From the NCBI GenBank assembly GCA_001781035.1, contig MFKK01000008.1, positions 1-46,372 on the forward strand: a stretch of DNA of 46,372 nt. Reading direction: 5' to 3'. The DNA comes from Candidatus Jorgensenbacteria bacterium RIFCSPLOWO2_01_FULL_45_25b (lineage in GTDB: Bacteria; Patescibacteriota; Minisyncoccia; UBA6257; GWB1-50-10). The notes beneath the pieces are model-generated. The model was not told the DNA's origin, did no database searches, and saw nothing but the letters and a program-made list of their open reading frames with translations. The position numbers and the translations under genes were made by a program. Shown here piece by piece: positions 8,822 through 18,374 of this stretch. The stretch's first letter is position 1. Each line of letters starts with the position of its first letter.

Positions 8822-9922
8822 TTACCTGCTCCAGTTTAAGATGATGTCTTCCACGATGGGAGTTTTGGAGCGAGTGAGGTCGCTTATGATTCTTACCTTG
8901 TATCGAACGTAGCGTTTGTTTGTGAGTTCTGACCGGTCTACGCAAATGGGAGTGTTGCTTCCCGCCGCGGGGAAGGCGCTTCCGAATGTCGGGCAGGCGG
9001 TTCCATAATAAAGGGAGGCGTCTCCGTTCGGTCCTTTGAATGTCCAGGCGCCGGTTGAACAGGTCGGAGCGTTATCCGTTCCATTTGCGCAGTTTGAGAC
9101 GGCAATCTGGAAATCTACCGAGGTTCCTCCCGGCTGATTTCCTTGCCAGAGGATGCTGTTTAGCGCCGCGCCTCCTTCAGCCCGGGTATCAAAGACGGAT
9201 GATTCCAGATATCCGATTGAGCTTGTCGCTCTCCATGAGGTCATAACTTTGTATCCCGTTCCGTTGAAGCTTATCCAGCCCTCTATATCATTCCACGCGT
9301 AGCCGGAGAAGTCGCCCGTGTTTCCGCTTATGGATACTTTATAATTGGATTCTGTACAGGTGTTTGTTCCCCCGTGGCTTGTTTGGTCGCAGTTAAAACT
9401 TATCCAGCCGATTGTGTCGTTCCACGCGTACCCGGTTAGGATGCCGCCCGCGTTTCCATTTGGACAGGAGCCATCCGTTTCGTGCGGTCCCGGACCGTTG
9501 CATATTCCATAATTTGAAGTTCCACAGATACTTCCTCCGCTTGTTGTCGCGCAATCAAGTGAGATTTCCCCGATGTTTGCTGTCGCGTATCCGGTGAGGT
9601 TTGCTCCCCCAACCTGAACGTTGTGAGTCGTGTGAAAATCCCACCAACCGCTAAGGTCGGACCAGGCGCTGCTTTCCGCCGGATCGGATGAGATGTTTGT
9701 TTGCAGACTTTCATCCGCGTTTACCCGCTTTGAACGCGCGAGATTTGAGAGTATTCCTAGAAGCACCGCTACGCATATCGCAACCCAAAGAATAATGTTT
9801 ATGTGTTTTATTCCAACAGAGAAGCCGCGATTTTTAGAGGCGCTTGTTTTGTTGGAAGCTCCCTTTGTTCTCTCTTTTTTTACGCGATTGCTTTTTGTTC
9901 GCATGATTATTGGGTTGTACAC
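8822..9922 (-). CDS. Secreted/membrane-anchored protein with GYAWND.IGWISFN repeats
   Basis: N-term TM segment; repeats LTGYAWNDTIGWISFNC and FSGYAWNDIEGWISFNG. Confidence 0.6.
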   Translation of the reverse strand: MYNPIIMRTKSNRVKKERTKGASNKTSASKNRGFSVGIKHINIILWVAICVAVLLGILSNLARSKRVNADESLQTNISSDPAESSAWSDLSGWWDFHTTHNVQVGGANLTGYATANIGEISLDCATTSGGSICGTSNYGICNGPGPHETDGSCPNGNAGGILTGYAWNDTIGWISFNCDQTSHGGTNTCTESNYKVSISGNTGDFSGYAWNDIEGWISFNGTGYKVMTSWRATSSIGYLESSVFDTRAEGGAALNSILWQGNQPGGTSVDFQIAVSNCANGTDNAPTCSTGAWTFKGPNGDASLYYGTACPTFGSAFPAAGSNTPICVDRSELTNKRYVRYKVRIISDLTRSKTPIVEDIILNWSR

Positions 9923-10365
9923 GATGTGGAGGAGGAGGTTTCTTTTCCGGTTATTTTTTCATAAACGGTCGTTTTAATTTCATTTATCACTCCGCCGTCG
10001 TTCGCTGTTTGTTCTATTTTTTTGACGAGCTTTTCTGTTTCCTCAATTTTTTTCACGAGCTCTTCGTTGTTTTTTTGTTCTTCCGCTCCCGTCGTTGCGT
10101 TTTTTTCGCCTATTGTTTCTTTTTTCATCAAGCCTTCTTTTATTGCCGAGATATTTTTTTCAAGCTGGTCTAGAAGCTCCGCCCTTCGTTCCATGGGCGG
10201 AGTCGCGGTATCCTTTATTTTTTCTTTTACGGATTTCGGAATGATTTCGGAGAGAGCGGCTTTTGTCCGCGTATATGCCTGTTCTTTGAATTTCGCCGGA
10301 ATGAGGCTTGAGATTCCAAGAACCACAAGAATGATAATAATGATTTTTAGCAATGCTTGTAGCAT
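9907..10365 (-). CDS. Hypothetical small membrane/coiled-coil protein
   Basis: N-term TM MLQALLKIIIIILVVLGISSL then charged helical region. Confidence 0.5.
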   Translation of the reverse strand: MLQALLKIIIIILVVLGISSLIPAKFKEQAYTRTKAALSEIIPKSVKEKIKDTATPPMERRAELLDQLEKNISAIKEGLMKKETIGEKNATTGAEEQKNNEELVKKIEETEKLVKKIEQTANDGGVINEIKTTVYEKITGKETSSSTSCTTQ

Positions 10366-10424
10366 ATGTTCTTTTATTTTATAGTTTACGCGAAGTTTCT
10401 TCAAGACAGATATTTGCAGGGCGT

Positions 10425-10949
10425 ATGGTCGCGGTTTTACACAACATCCGAAGCATTCATAATGTCGGTTCCATCTTTCGCACGGGAGAGGCTCTTGGCG
10501 TTTCAAAGATTTATCTTTGCGGATTTACGCCCGCGCCGATTGACCGATTCGGACGGATGCGACGGGATTTTATGAAGGTCGCGCTTGGCGCCGAGCGGAC
10601 GGTAAAGTGGGAGAGCGTTTCTTCCACTACGCAACTTCTTACGCGATTGCGGAAGGAGGGGCGTCGCGTGTATTCGGTTGAGCAGGATTCGCGTTCGTGT
10701 CCGTATGATGAGGCGCGTGTTTTATCGGAAGCGGAATTTGAGCGCATAGCGCTTGTCGTGGGAGATGAGGTAAAAGGACTTAGCGAGGCGATTTTGAAAA
10801 AATCGGATGAGATTTTGGAAATTCCCATGAGAGGGGCGATGATTAGAGATGTTGAACATCCGCGGCGCACGGGGCGCGGGAAGGAGTCTCTGAATGTTTC
10901 AGTCGCGTTTGGGATTGTGGCGTACCGGTTACGAGAAGCTAGAAATTAG
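10425..10949 (+). CDS. SpoU/TrmH-family RNA methyltransferase
   Basis: MVAVLHNIRSIHNVGSIFRTGEALGVSKIYLCGFTP; LVVGDEVKGLSEAIL; LNVSVAFGIVAY. Confidence 0.9.
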   Translation: MVAVLHNIRSIHNVGSIFRTGEALGVSKIYLCGFTPAPIDRFGRMRRDFMKVALGAERTVKWESVSSTTQLLTRLRKEGRRVYSVEQDSRSCPYDEARVLSEAEFERIALVVGDEVKGLSEAILKKSDEILEIPMRGAMIRDVEHPRRTGRGKESLNVSVAFGIVAYRLREARN

Positions 10950-10983
10950 AAGCTAGAATATAGTCTGTCAGCTGACGGATAGG

Positions 10984-11457
10984 ATGAAACATATGTTATG
11001 TAAAAAGGTTTTTGCGTTGTTTTTGATTTGCGGAGGAGTATTTTTTTTATTTTTTCGGGGAGATAAGAACCAGGAAATTTATGACGGCGGGGCGATTGTT
11101 AGCATCGGAAAGCATCGATTTGTCGCAGAAATCGCGGATACGGAGGAGGAGCGGGCGCGAGGGCTTTCCGGCAGAGACGAGTTTGCCGAAGGATATGGGA
11201 TGCTTTTTCTTTTTGACACGCCGGAAGTCGGGCATTTTTGGATGAAGGATATGCGCTTCCCGATTGATATTATTTGGGTTCGTGAGGGAAAAGTTATTGG
11301 CGTGGAGGAGCGTGTGTTGTCGCCATCTTCCTCTCTTGCTCTTTCCGAACTTCCTTTGTATGTTTCTCCCGGGCCTGTGGATATGGTGTTTGAGGTTCGG
11401 GCAGGAACCGCGGATATTCTTACTATTTCCGTTGGAGACGCATTTTCGTTGAATTAG
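10984..11457 (+). CDS. DUF192-family exported protein
   Basis: AEIADTEEERARGLSGRDEFAEGYGMLFLFDTPEVGHFWMKDMRFPIDIIWV. Confidence 0.85.
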   Translation: MKHMLCKKVFALFLICGGVFFLFFRGDKNQEIYDGGAIVSIGKHRFVAEIADTEEERARGLSGRDEFAEGYGMLFLFDTPEVGHFWMKDMRFPIDIIWVREGKVIGVEERVLSPSSSLALSELPLYVSPGPVDMVFEVRAGTADILTISVGDAFSLN

Positions 11458-11497
11458 AGGAGTGCGTGGCTTTTTACATTCTTCTTTATTATAATTA

Positions 11498-12517
11498 TTG
11501 GATATGACAAACATAGCGATTAACGGGTTTGGTCGGATAGGGAGATTATTTTTTCGCCAGATTTGGGGAAGAAAGGAATTTAAGATTGTCGCGATTAATG
11601 ATTTGGGAAGCGTGGAGAATCTCGCGTACCTGTTGAAATATGATTCGGTGTATCGTACGTTTTCCGAGGAGGTTTCGGTGAAGGCTGGAAATTTAGTTGT
11701 CGGAGGAAGAGAGATTGCGTTTTTGCAAATTAAAGATTCAAAAGAATTGCCGTGGAAAAAGTTTGGCGTTCAAGTTGTTGTTGAATCCTCGGGCGCGTAT
11801 GAGTCGTTTGAGTCGGCAAGGGCTCATTTGAATCAGGGCGCCAAGCGCGTTGTTATTTCCGCTCCCGCGAAGGACGCGGAGGGAATCGCGGACGGAAGAA
11901 CTGTGCTTGTAGGGATAAATGATGGGAAGCTTTCTTCTCTCAGGCTTACTTCTAACGGGTCATGCACAACGAACGCGGTCGCGCCTGTTATCGCGGTTTT
12001 GTCGGAGGAGCCTGGAATTGAAAAGGCGATTTTGAACACTGTTCACGCGTATACCGCGACCCAGGGAATTGTGGACGGGCCCGTAAGGGGAAGTGATTTT
12101 CGGCGCGGAAGGGCGGGGGCGCAGAATATGGCGCCATCTTCCACGGGCGCCGCAATTGCCGTTACGCGCGTTTTGCCCGACTTGCAGGGAAAGTTTGACG
12201 GAATCGCGATTCGCGTTCCGATTATTGCTGGTTCCATTGCCGACATTACATTTGTCGCGAAACGAAAAACGAGCGTGGAGGAGGTCAATAAGATTCTTAC
12301 TGATGCCGCTTCATCTTCCAAATGGGAGGGTATGTTGAAGGTAACAAATGAGCAGATTGTTTCTTCCGATATTATTGGCGAGGAGTGCGGAGCGATTATT
12401 GATTTGAATTCCACGAAGGTTGTGGATGGAACTTTAGTGAAGGTGCTTTCCTGGTACGATAACGAGTGGGGATATGTCGCGACGTTGGTGGAGCATGTTG
12501 CGAGAGCAGTGAAGTGA
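11498..12517 (+). CDS. gap: Glyceraldehyde-3-phosphate dehydrogenase
   Basis: INGFGRIGRLFFRQ; SNGSCTTNAVAPV; WYDNEWGYVATLVEH. Confidence 0.96.
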   Translation: MDMTNIAINGFGRIGRLFFRQIWGRKEFKIVAINDLGSVENLAYLLKYDSVYRTFSEEVSVKAGNLVVGGREIAFLQIKDSKELPWKKFGVQVVVESSGAYESFESARAHLNQGAKRVVISAPAKDAEGIADGRTVLVGINDGKLSSLRLTSNGSCTTNAVAPVIAVLSEEPGIEKAILNTVHAYTATQGIVDGPVRGSDFRRGRAGAQNMAPSSTGAAIAVTRVLPDLQGKFDGIAIRVPIIAGSIADITFVAKRKTSVEEVNKILTDAASSSKWEGMLKVTNEQIVSSDIIGEECGAIIDLNSTKVVDGTLVKVLSWYDNEWGYVATLVEHVARAVK

Positions 12518-12588
12518 GAGGTTTGGTATAGAGGTTATCCACATTTTGTTTTTTGAGATTTCTGGTAGCATAGATTAAAGCACGTTAC

Positions 12589-12656
12589 GGCAGACGAAAG
12601 AGTTTTTCCTTTTTCGCCTGCCCAACACTCCGCCTAACATGGCGGGGTGTTTCGTT
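12589..12656 (+). terminator. Two consecutive hairpins ending in a T-rich tract; intrinsic terminator after gap, possibly a small RNA
   Basis: ggcagacgaa/ttcgcctgcc (12589-12622) then aacactccgcc-taacat-ggcggggtgtt (12624-12651) followed by tcgttttt. Confidence 0.65.
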
Positions 12657-12709
12657 TTTGACGAGACGAGATTTTGTCATTTTTCAATGAATAAGATTAT
12701 CATGTTTAT

Positions 12710-13780
12710 ATGAGATATTGGCTTTCTGTTTTTGCCGCTTCCCTTGTTTCCTTTTTATTTTCAGGGGCATTATATGTGTTTTTTCATCCCCCCCGCGATT
12801 TTGAGGCGCGTTCCGCGGATATTTCAGATACGATGTCTTCCTCTGTTTCGCCGGTTGGCAGACTCGGCGCGGTAGGGGTGAGCGCAAGGGTTAACGCGAC
12901 CCCTCTTTCCAAATTTTTTGAGAACAAGGAGCACTCCCTTCTTTTTGTTGGAGATATCATGCTTTCCAGAAACGTGGGGGCGGAGATGGAGCTTCGGAAC
13001 GATTATGCTTATCCGTTTCGGAAGATTGCCGATGTTCTTCGTTCGGCTGATTTGACGTTTGGGAATTTAGAGGGGCCGATTTCTGACGTGGGAAAGGACA
13101 AGCATAATTTGTATTCTTTTCGCGCCGACCCCCGAAGCGTGGAAGGATTAAAAATTTCCGGGTTTGATGTCGTTTCGCTCGCGAACAATCATACGATGGA
13201 CTGGGGAGAGGAGGCGATGGAGCAAACCATTGAACTTTTGCGGAAGGAACACATCCTTTCTGTGGGTGCGGGAAAGAACGCGGAGGAGGCGGGTCGGCCT
13301 CAAATTTTTGACGCGGGTGATTCGTTTCGCGCCGGATTTTTGGCATACACAACAGTTGCTCCTCCGGGCGCGGGCGCGCTCTCTAATCGCGGAGGCGTAA
13401 GTGAGACGAGTTTGGAGAATATGAAAAAGGCGGTTCGGGAGCTCCGCGATGAAGTTGATGTTTTAGTTGTTTCTTTTCATTGGGGAGAGGAGTATGAAAA
13501 ACGGTCGGGTTCCGAACAGCAACGCATAGCATACGGGCTTGTGGACGCGGGCGCGGATATTATTGTCGGCCATCATCCGCATGTTTCACAGGAGATTGAG
13601 AAGTACAAGAATGGGTGGATTGTTTATAGTTTGGGGAATTTTGTTTTTGACCAGTATTTTTCCAGACAAACGATGGAGGGGCTTATGGTTAAGGCTATTG
13701 TTCGCGAGGGGCGTATTATTGATATTCAGTCCATTTTTACTCCTCTTACGGAGACGTATCAGCCGTATGTTGAAAACTAA
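12710..13780 (+). CDS. CapA/PgsA-family metallophosphoesterase-like protein
   Basis: LLFVGDIMLSRNVG; FGNLEGPISD; SLANNHTMDWGEE; IIVGHHPHVSQEIE; YSLGNFVFDQ. Confidence 0.88.
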   Translation: MRYWLSVFAASLVSFLFSGALYVFFHPPRDFEARSADISDTMSSSVSPVGRLGAVGVSARVNATPLSKFFENKEHSLLFVGDIMLSRNVGAEMELRNDYAYPFRKIADVLRSADLTFGNLEGPISDVGKDKHNLYSFRADPRSVEGLKISGFDVVSLANNHTMDWGEEAMEQTIELLRKEHILSVGAGKNAEEAGRPQIFDAGDSFRAGFLAYTTVAPPGAGALSNRGGVSETSLENMKKAVRELRDEVDVLVVSFHWGEEYEKRSGSEQQRIAYGLVDAGADIIVGHHPHVSQEIEKYKNGWIVYSLGNFVFDQYFSRQTMEGLMVKAIVREGRIIDIQSIFTPLTETYQPYVEN

Positions 13781-13895
13781 AAACGCAAAGCGTAAAACGA
13801 AAAGCAACATATAATGATTTAAGAGGACATAGAGAAAGGAATTTCAAGCGAGAAAGATTTTATATATTCGTAGTTTCGGATAACATATATACGTT

Positions 13896-14822
13896 ATGCG
13901 ACGTGTTTGCTTTTTGGTGTTTGGTTTTGTTGTGTTTGCGGTTCTTACTCTTTTTTTAGGGGGATTTTTTTCTCGGACGCTTGTTGAATACAATGCCCCT
14001 CTTAAAGAGAGAAGTTTTTTTTCTTATCAAGAGAATGCTTCTTCTTCCCAATCCTTTTTCTTTGAGGATAAAGATGCTTCCGTTCTTCTTCCCGCGATTA
14101 GCGTTTCCGCGATGCTTGTGGCGGATGTGGATACTGGAGAGATTATTTTAGGCAGTAGAGAACATGATTCATTGCCTATCGCATCGCTTACGAAGTTTAT
14201 GACTGCCGTAGTCGCGAGCGAATTTGTGGATTTTGAGAAGCTTATTGTTATTACTCCTTCCATGCTTATGGATTCGGTGCAATCTTTTCCTTTGGAGGCT
14301 GGCGCGAACTATCGAATGCTTGATCTTTTATATCCGGCTCTCAAGGAATCTTCCAATGGAGCGGCTCGGGCTCTCGCTGGTTTTTTGGGTGAGGAGTATT
14401 TTGTACGGCAAATGAACGAGAGGGCAAAGATGCTTGGAATGGATTCTACGGTTTTTGTTGACCCTGTCGGAGTCGGGGAGGGGAACACTTCTTCGCTTAC
14501 GGATTTGAGAGTGATGGCGAAGCATATATTAGACAAGAGGAAATTTTTATTTGATATTTCCCGCAAGGAACGCGGGACTTTGGAAAAAAATATATTTTCC
14601 GATATTCCGAACTACAACGAATTTTATGACGACCCCGCCATTATTGGCGTGAAGAATGGCGAGACGAGGGCGGCGGGGCAGACCTTTCTTGGTGTTTGGG
14701 AGATGGAAGATTCAAGTGGAGCGAAGAGGAATATTATGATTAGTCTTTTAGGCTCAAAAGATAGAAAGAGCGACGCGCTCGTATTGCGTGGTTGGTTGAA
14801 GGAGCGTTTTGGGGTAGAATGA
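13896..14822 (+). CDS. D-alanyl-D-alanine carboxypeptidase / penicillin-binding protein 5-like
   Basis: PIASLTKFMTAV (SxxK), ESSNGA (SxN), GVKNGET (KTG-like). Confidence 0.85.
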   Translation: MRRVCFLVFGFVVFAVLTLFLGGFFSRTLVEYNAPLKERSFFSYQENASSSQSFFFEDKDASVLLPAISVSAMLVADVDTGEIILGSREHDSLPIASLTKFMTAVVASEFVDFEKLIVITPSMLMDSVQSFPLEAGANYRMLDLLYPALKESSNGAARALAGFLGEEYFVRQMNERAKMLGMDSTVFVDPVGVGEGNTSSLTDLRVMAKHILDKRKFLFDISRKERGTLEKNIFSDIPNYNEFYDDPAIIGVKNGETRAAGQTFLGVWEMEDSSGAKRNIMISLLGSKDRKSDALVLRGWLKERFGVE

Positions 14823-15346
14823 ATAAGTTTATGAACATATATATTGGAGCTGACCATCGGGGGTTTGAGTTGAAGGAGCAATTAAAGCAGTTTATTCAGG
14901 GGCTTGGGTACCCGATTGTTGATGTTGGAAACACTCGGATTGATGAGGCGGACGATTATCCTGATTTCGCGCGCGCCGTTGCCGAGAAGGTAAGCGGAGA
15001 CTATGAGCACAGCAGGGGAATTTTGCTTTGCGGTTCGGGAATTGGAGTTTCCATTGTGGCGAATAAGTTTCCGCGCGTTCGGGCGGGGCTTGTTATGACT
15101 TCGGATCAGGCGTTTGACAGTAGGAATGACGATGACACGAATGTTATCGCGCTTCCCGCCTCATATCTTGGATTTGATGATATGAAGCGCATTGTTACCA
15201 CCTGGCTCGGAACCCCCTTTTCGGAAGAGGGGCGGCATAGAAGGAGAAGGGACAAGATTTCGGAGATTGAGGCGGGTCTTCAGGATGAGGCGCGAAAACG
15301 AGGAGAAGATGATATTGAAGCGCCCCGCTTTATGAGGCGTTCTTAA
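14819..15346 (+). CDS. rpiB: Ribose-5-phosphate isomerase B
   Basis: IYIGADHRGFELKEQLK; GILLCGSGIGVSIVANKFP; ATGA overlap with the upstream CDS. Confidence 0.9.
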   Translation: MNKFMNIYIGADHRGFELKEQLKQFIQGLGYPIVDVGNTRIDEADDYPDFARAVAEKVSGDYEHSRGILLCGSGIGVSIVANKFPRVRAGLVMTSDQAFDSRNDDDTNVIALPASYLGFDDMKRIVTTWLGTPFSEEGRHRRRRDKISEIEAGLQDEARKRGEDDIEAPRFMRRS

Positions 15347-15361
15347 CGTTTCTTATTTTTT

Positions 15362-15997
15362 ATGGAGATTATCCCATCGGTTAATTGCCCGGATATTTCC
15401 TGTGTTCGGGAGAGGTTTGAACAGATTGTTTCCTTTGGCGCCTCATGGGCGCATGTTGATGTTTCAAACGGGACGTTCGCGCCTCCTGTTACGTGGAATA
15501 ACCCGCATGAATTAATTTCTAATTCCAAACTTAACATTGAAGTTCATTTGATGGTTCAAGAACCGGAGAAATTTGTGCCGGATTGGGTTCAGGCCGGTGC
15601 CCGGAGAATTATTCTTCAGGTTGAGATGATTGACCGCGAACGGCTTTATGAAATTCTTGAGATGGTTCATGCGGATTGCGAGGTCGGTCTTTCGGTTTCT
15701 CTCCCCACGCCGATTGAGGAGGTGTTTCCTTATTTAGAGGAGATTCATTTTGTTCAGTGTCTCGCGGTTTCTCCCGGACTTTCCGGTCAGAAATTTCAGC
15801 ATGATACGTTAGATAAAATTCGCGTCCTTCTTCGGGAGGATGTGGATGTACTGGTTGAGATTGACGGAGGAGTTACGCCCGATGTCGCGCGGCTCGCGTA
15901 TGAGGCGGGAGCTCGCGTTGCTGTTTCTTCCTCTTATATTTTTACTAGTTCCGACCCGAAACTCGCGTATGCGCGCTTATCTGCGATTGGCGAATAG
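15362..15997 (+). CDS. rpe: Ribulose-phosphate 3-epimerase
   Basis: IIPSVNCPD; HVDVSNGTFAPPVTW; EVHLMVQEPE; SPGLSGQKF; EIDGGVTPD. Confidence 0.88.
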   Translation: MEIIPSVNCPDISCVRERFEQIVSFGASWAHVDVSNGTFAPPVTWNNPHELISNSKLNIEVHLMVQEPEKFVPDWVQAGARRIILQVEMIDRERLYEILEMVHADCEVGLSVSLPTPIEEVFPYLEEIHFVQCLAVSPGLSGQKFQHDTLDKIRVLLREDVDVLVEIDGGVTPDVARLAYEAGARVAVSSSYIFTSSDPKLAYARLSAIGE

Positions 15998-16031
15998 AGA
16001 CCTATTTACAACATGGTACAATTAAATACAT

Positions 16032-16892
16032 ATGTCGTTGCATGACGAGAAGTTAAAATATTTGGAAGAGCTCGCGTATCAGATTCGGGAGGGAATTATT
16101 GAAACTCTCCTTCTTGCGGGTTCGGGGCACACCGCAGGACCTTTGGGAATGGCGGAAATTTTTACCGCGCTTTATTTTCATGTTTTGAAGCATGACCCGA
16201 AGAAGCCCGACTGGCCTTTTCGCGACCGGCTGATTTTGTCTAATGGACATATTTGTCCCGTACAATATGTGGCGCTCGCACAGGCGGGATATTTTTCGCC
16301 GGATGAATTAAAAACATTACGGAAGATTAATTCACGATTGCAAGGACATCCTCATCGCGGAAGCGTTCCTGGAGTTGAGACGACCTCTGGGCCCTTGGGG
16401 TCGGGTCTCGCGCAAGCCTGCGGAGTCGCGCTTGCTTTGCGTTTGGACGAGAAGAAGAGCCGTGTGTACTGCCTTACTTCCGACGGGGAGCATCAGGAGG
16501 GGAATCATTGGGAGGCTGTTCTTTTCGCGCGAAAGCACCGCTTGTCAAATCTTACGGTTTTTGTTGACCGGAATAATATTCAGATTGACGGAAATACGGA
16601 AGATGTGATGCCGCTGGATTCTCTTCGCGCGAAGTATGAGGCTTTTAACTGGAATACGCTTGAGATTGATGGGCATAACATTCGCGAGATTGTGGATGCG
16701 ACCCTTGAGGCGGAAGCGACTTGGGATAGGCCAACCGTTATTATCGCGCATACGATTCCCGGAAAGGGAGTGAGTTTTATGGAGAAGGATTATACGTGGC
16801 ATGGACGACCGCCGAAAGATAGAGAGGAGGCGGATAGGGCCTTACGGGAGATTCGAATGTTTCAAAGGGGAGTAAGGTTGGAGCATGAATAG
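16032..16892 (+). CDS. Transketolase, N-terminal (TPP-binding) subunit
   Basis: GHTAGPLGMAEIFTALYF; SNGHICPVQY; SDGEHQEGNHWEA; VDRNNIQIDG. Confidence 0.93.
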   Translation: MSLHDEKLKYLEELAYQIREGIIETLLLAGSGHTAGPLGMAEIFTALYFHVLKHDPKKPDWPFRDRLILSNGHICPVQYVALAQAGYFSPDELKTLRKINSRLQGHPHRGSVPGVETTSGPLGSGLAQACGVALALRLDEKKSRVYCLTSDGEHQEGNHWEAVLFARKHRLSNLTVFVDRNNIQIDGNTEDVMPLDSLRAKYEAFNWNTLEIDGHNIREIVDATLEAEATWDRPTVIIAHTIPGKGVSFMEKDYTWHGRPPKDREEADRALREIRMFQRGVRLEHE

Positions 16893-16958
16893 TTAAAATT
16901 ACTAATGTGTTGAAACAAATAAAAAAATGTTACGAAGCAACGTGCGATTAATTAAATT

Positions 16959-18374
16959 ATGAATAGAGTTATTTTAGATCAACGAGTTAATGCAGAAATG
17001 ATTGATGGGCTAAAAAATAATACTCGAGCACTTCTGTCTTTTTTACAGAATCAAAATGAGGGAACAATTGTTTATGTTTTGGAAAAGTTGGGAAGGTTGA
17101 AAAATGGCTCTAGCAAGGAACCCTTACTAAGCTTATTAAATAGTCAGAACGAAAATATCAGAACATTATCAATAAAAAATCTTGCCAAAATAGGAGATAT
17201 TTCTCTTTTGCCCATTTTTGTTAAATATGCTCGTTCAGATGAGAGCACAGAAGTTAGGAGAGAATCTGTTTCTGCGGTCGGCAGATTAAGAAACGAAAAA
17301 GCAATTCCAGTCTTAATTGGATTTTTGAAAGATAATGATCCAAAGGTGGTAATGCAGGCAATTAGAGGATTACTTATATTTTCTCAAAGGGAAGAAGTTG
17401 AAGAAAAACTTAAAAAAATGATTAACCACCCAAACGAACTGATTAAGGAAGTAATTAGTAAAGAAATCAATGGAGTTAACTATGGTTCTAATAATAAGGA
17501 AAAGCATGATGAATTTCCAACTTTTTTAAAAAACACAATCGTTCAGGGCGATGTCATGGAAACATTAAATTATGTTCCAGATGAATCAGTTCACTTAACT
17601 TTTACTTCACCGCCCTATTATAATGCTAGAGATTACTCAATATATCAAAGTTACAATGAGTACTTAAATTTTTTAGAAAAAGTATTTAAAGAAATCCATC
17701 GAGTTACCAAAGAAGGAAGGTTTTTTGTCTTGAATACTTCGCCAATTATTATCCCAAGAATAAGTCGCGCCCACTCAAGCAAAAGATACCCCATTCCATA
17801 CGATGTTCATCCAATTTTGATAAAAATGGGGTGGGAATTTATTGATGATATTGTGTGGGTAAAGCCAGAAGCAAGTGTAAAAAATAGAAATGCGGGTTTT
17901 TTGCAACACAGAAAACCATTAGGATATAAACCAAACGCTGTTTCAGAAATGATAATGGTTTATAGAAAAAAGACCGATAAGTTAATTGATTGGAATATAG
18001 GCCAATATAATTGGGATAAAGTTAAAAAAAGTAAAGTTGCAGATAAGTATGAGACAACAAATATTTGGCACATTGGTCCCGCTTTTGATAGGGTGCATAG
18101 TGCAGTTTTCCCGATAGAGCTGTGTAATAAGGTTATTACATATTATTCATTTGTAGAAGATTTAATTTTTGACCCTTTTGCGGGAAGTGGGACGCTAGGT
18201 CTGGCAGCTGTTAATTTAAATAGACATTTCTTTTTGACGGAAAAAGAATCAAAGTATATTAATAGAATGAAAGAAGATTTAATTAAGGGAAGGAGGCTGT
18301 TTGATTCAAAAAACGGTCAGCCAAATTTTGTAGATATTAAAAATTTTATATCCTTAACTAAAGAAACAGTATGA
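16959..18374 (+). CDS. HEAT-repeat domain fused to an N4-cytosine-type DNA methyltransferase (type II RM)
   Basis: N-term HEAT-like repeats (SEPLLSLLN-like units, VRRESVSAVGRLRNEKAIPVLIGFLKDNDPKV); LTFTSPPYYNARDYS motif and DPFAGSGTLGLAA. Confidence 0.88.
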   Translation: MNRVILDQRVNAEMIDGLKNNTRALLSFLQNQNEGTIVYVLEKLGRLKNGSSKEPLLSLLNSQNENIRTLSIKNLAKIGDISLLPIFVKYARSDESTEVRRESVSAVGRLRNEKAIPVLIGFLKDNDPKVVMQAIRGLLIFSQREEVEEKLKKMINHPNELIKEVISKEINGVNYGSNNKEKHDEFPTFLKNTIVQGDVMETLNYVPDESVHLTFTSPPYYNARDYSIYQSYNEYLNFLEKVFKEIHRVTKEGRFFVLNTSPIIIPRISRAHSSKRYPIPYDVHPILIKMGWEFIDDIVWVKPEASVKNRNAGFLQHRKPLGYKPNAVSEMIMVYRKKTDKLIDWNIGQYNWDKVKKSKVADKYETTNIWHIGPAFDRVHSAVFPIELCNKVITYYSFVEDLIFDPFAGSGTLGLAAVNLNRHFFLTEKESKYINRMKEDLIKGRRLFDSKNGQPNFVDIKNFISLTKETV

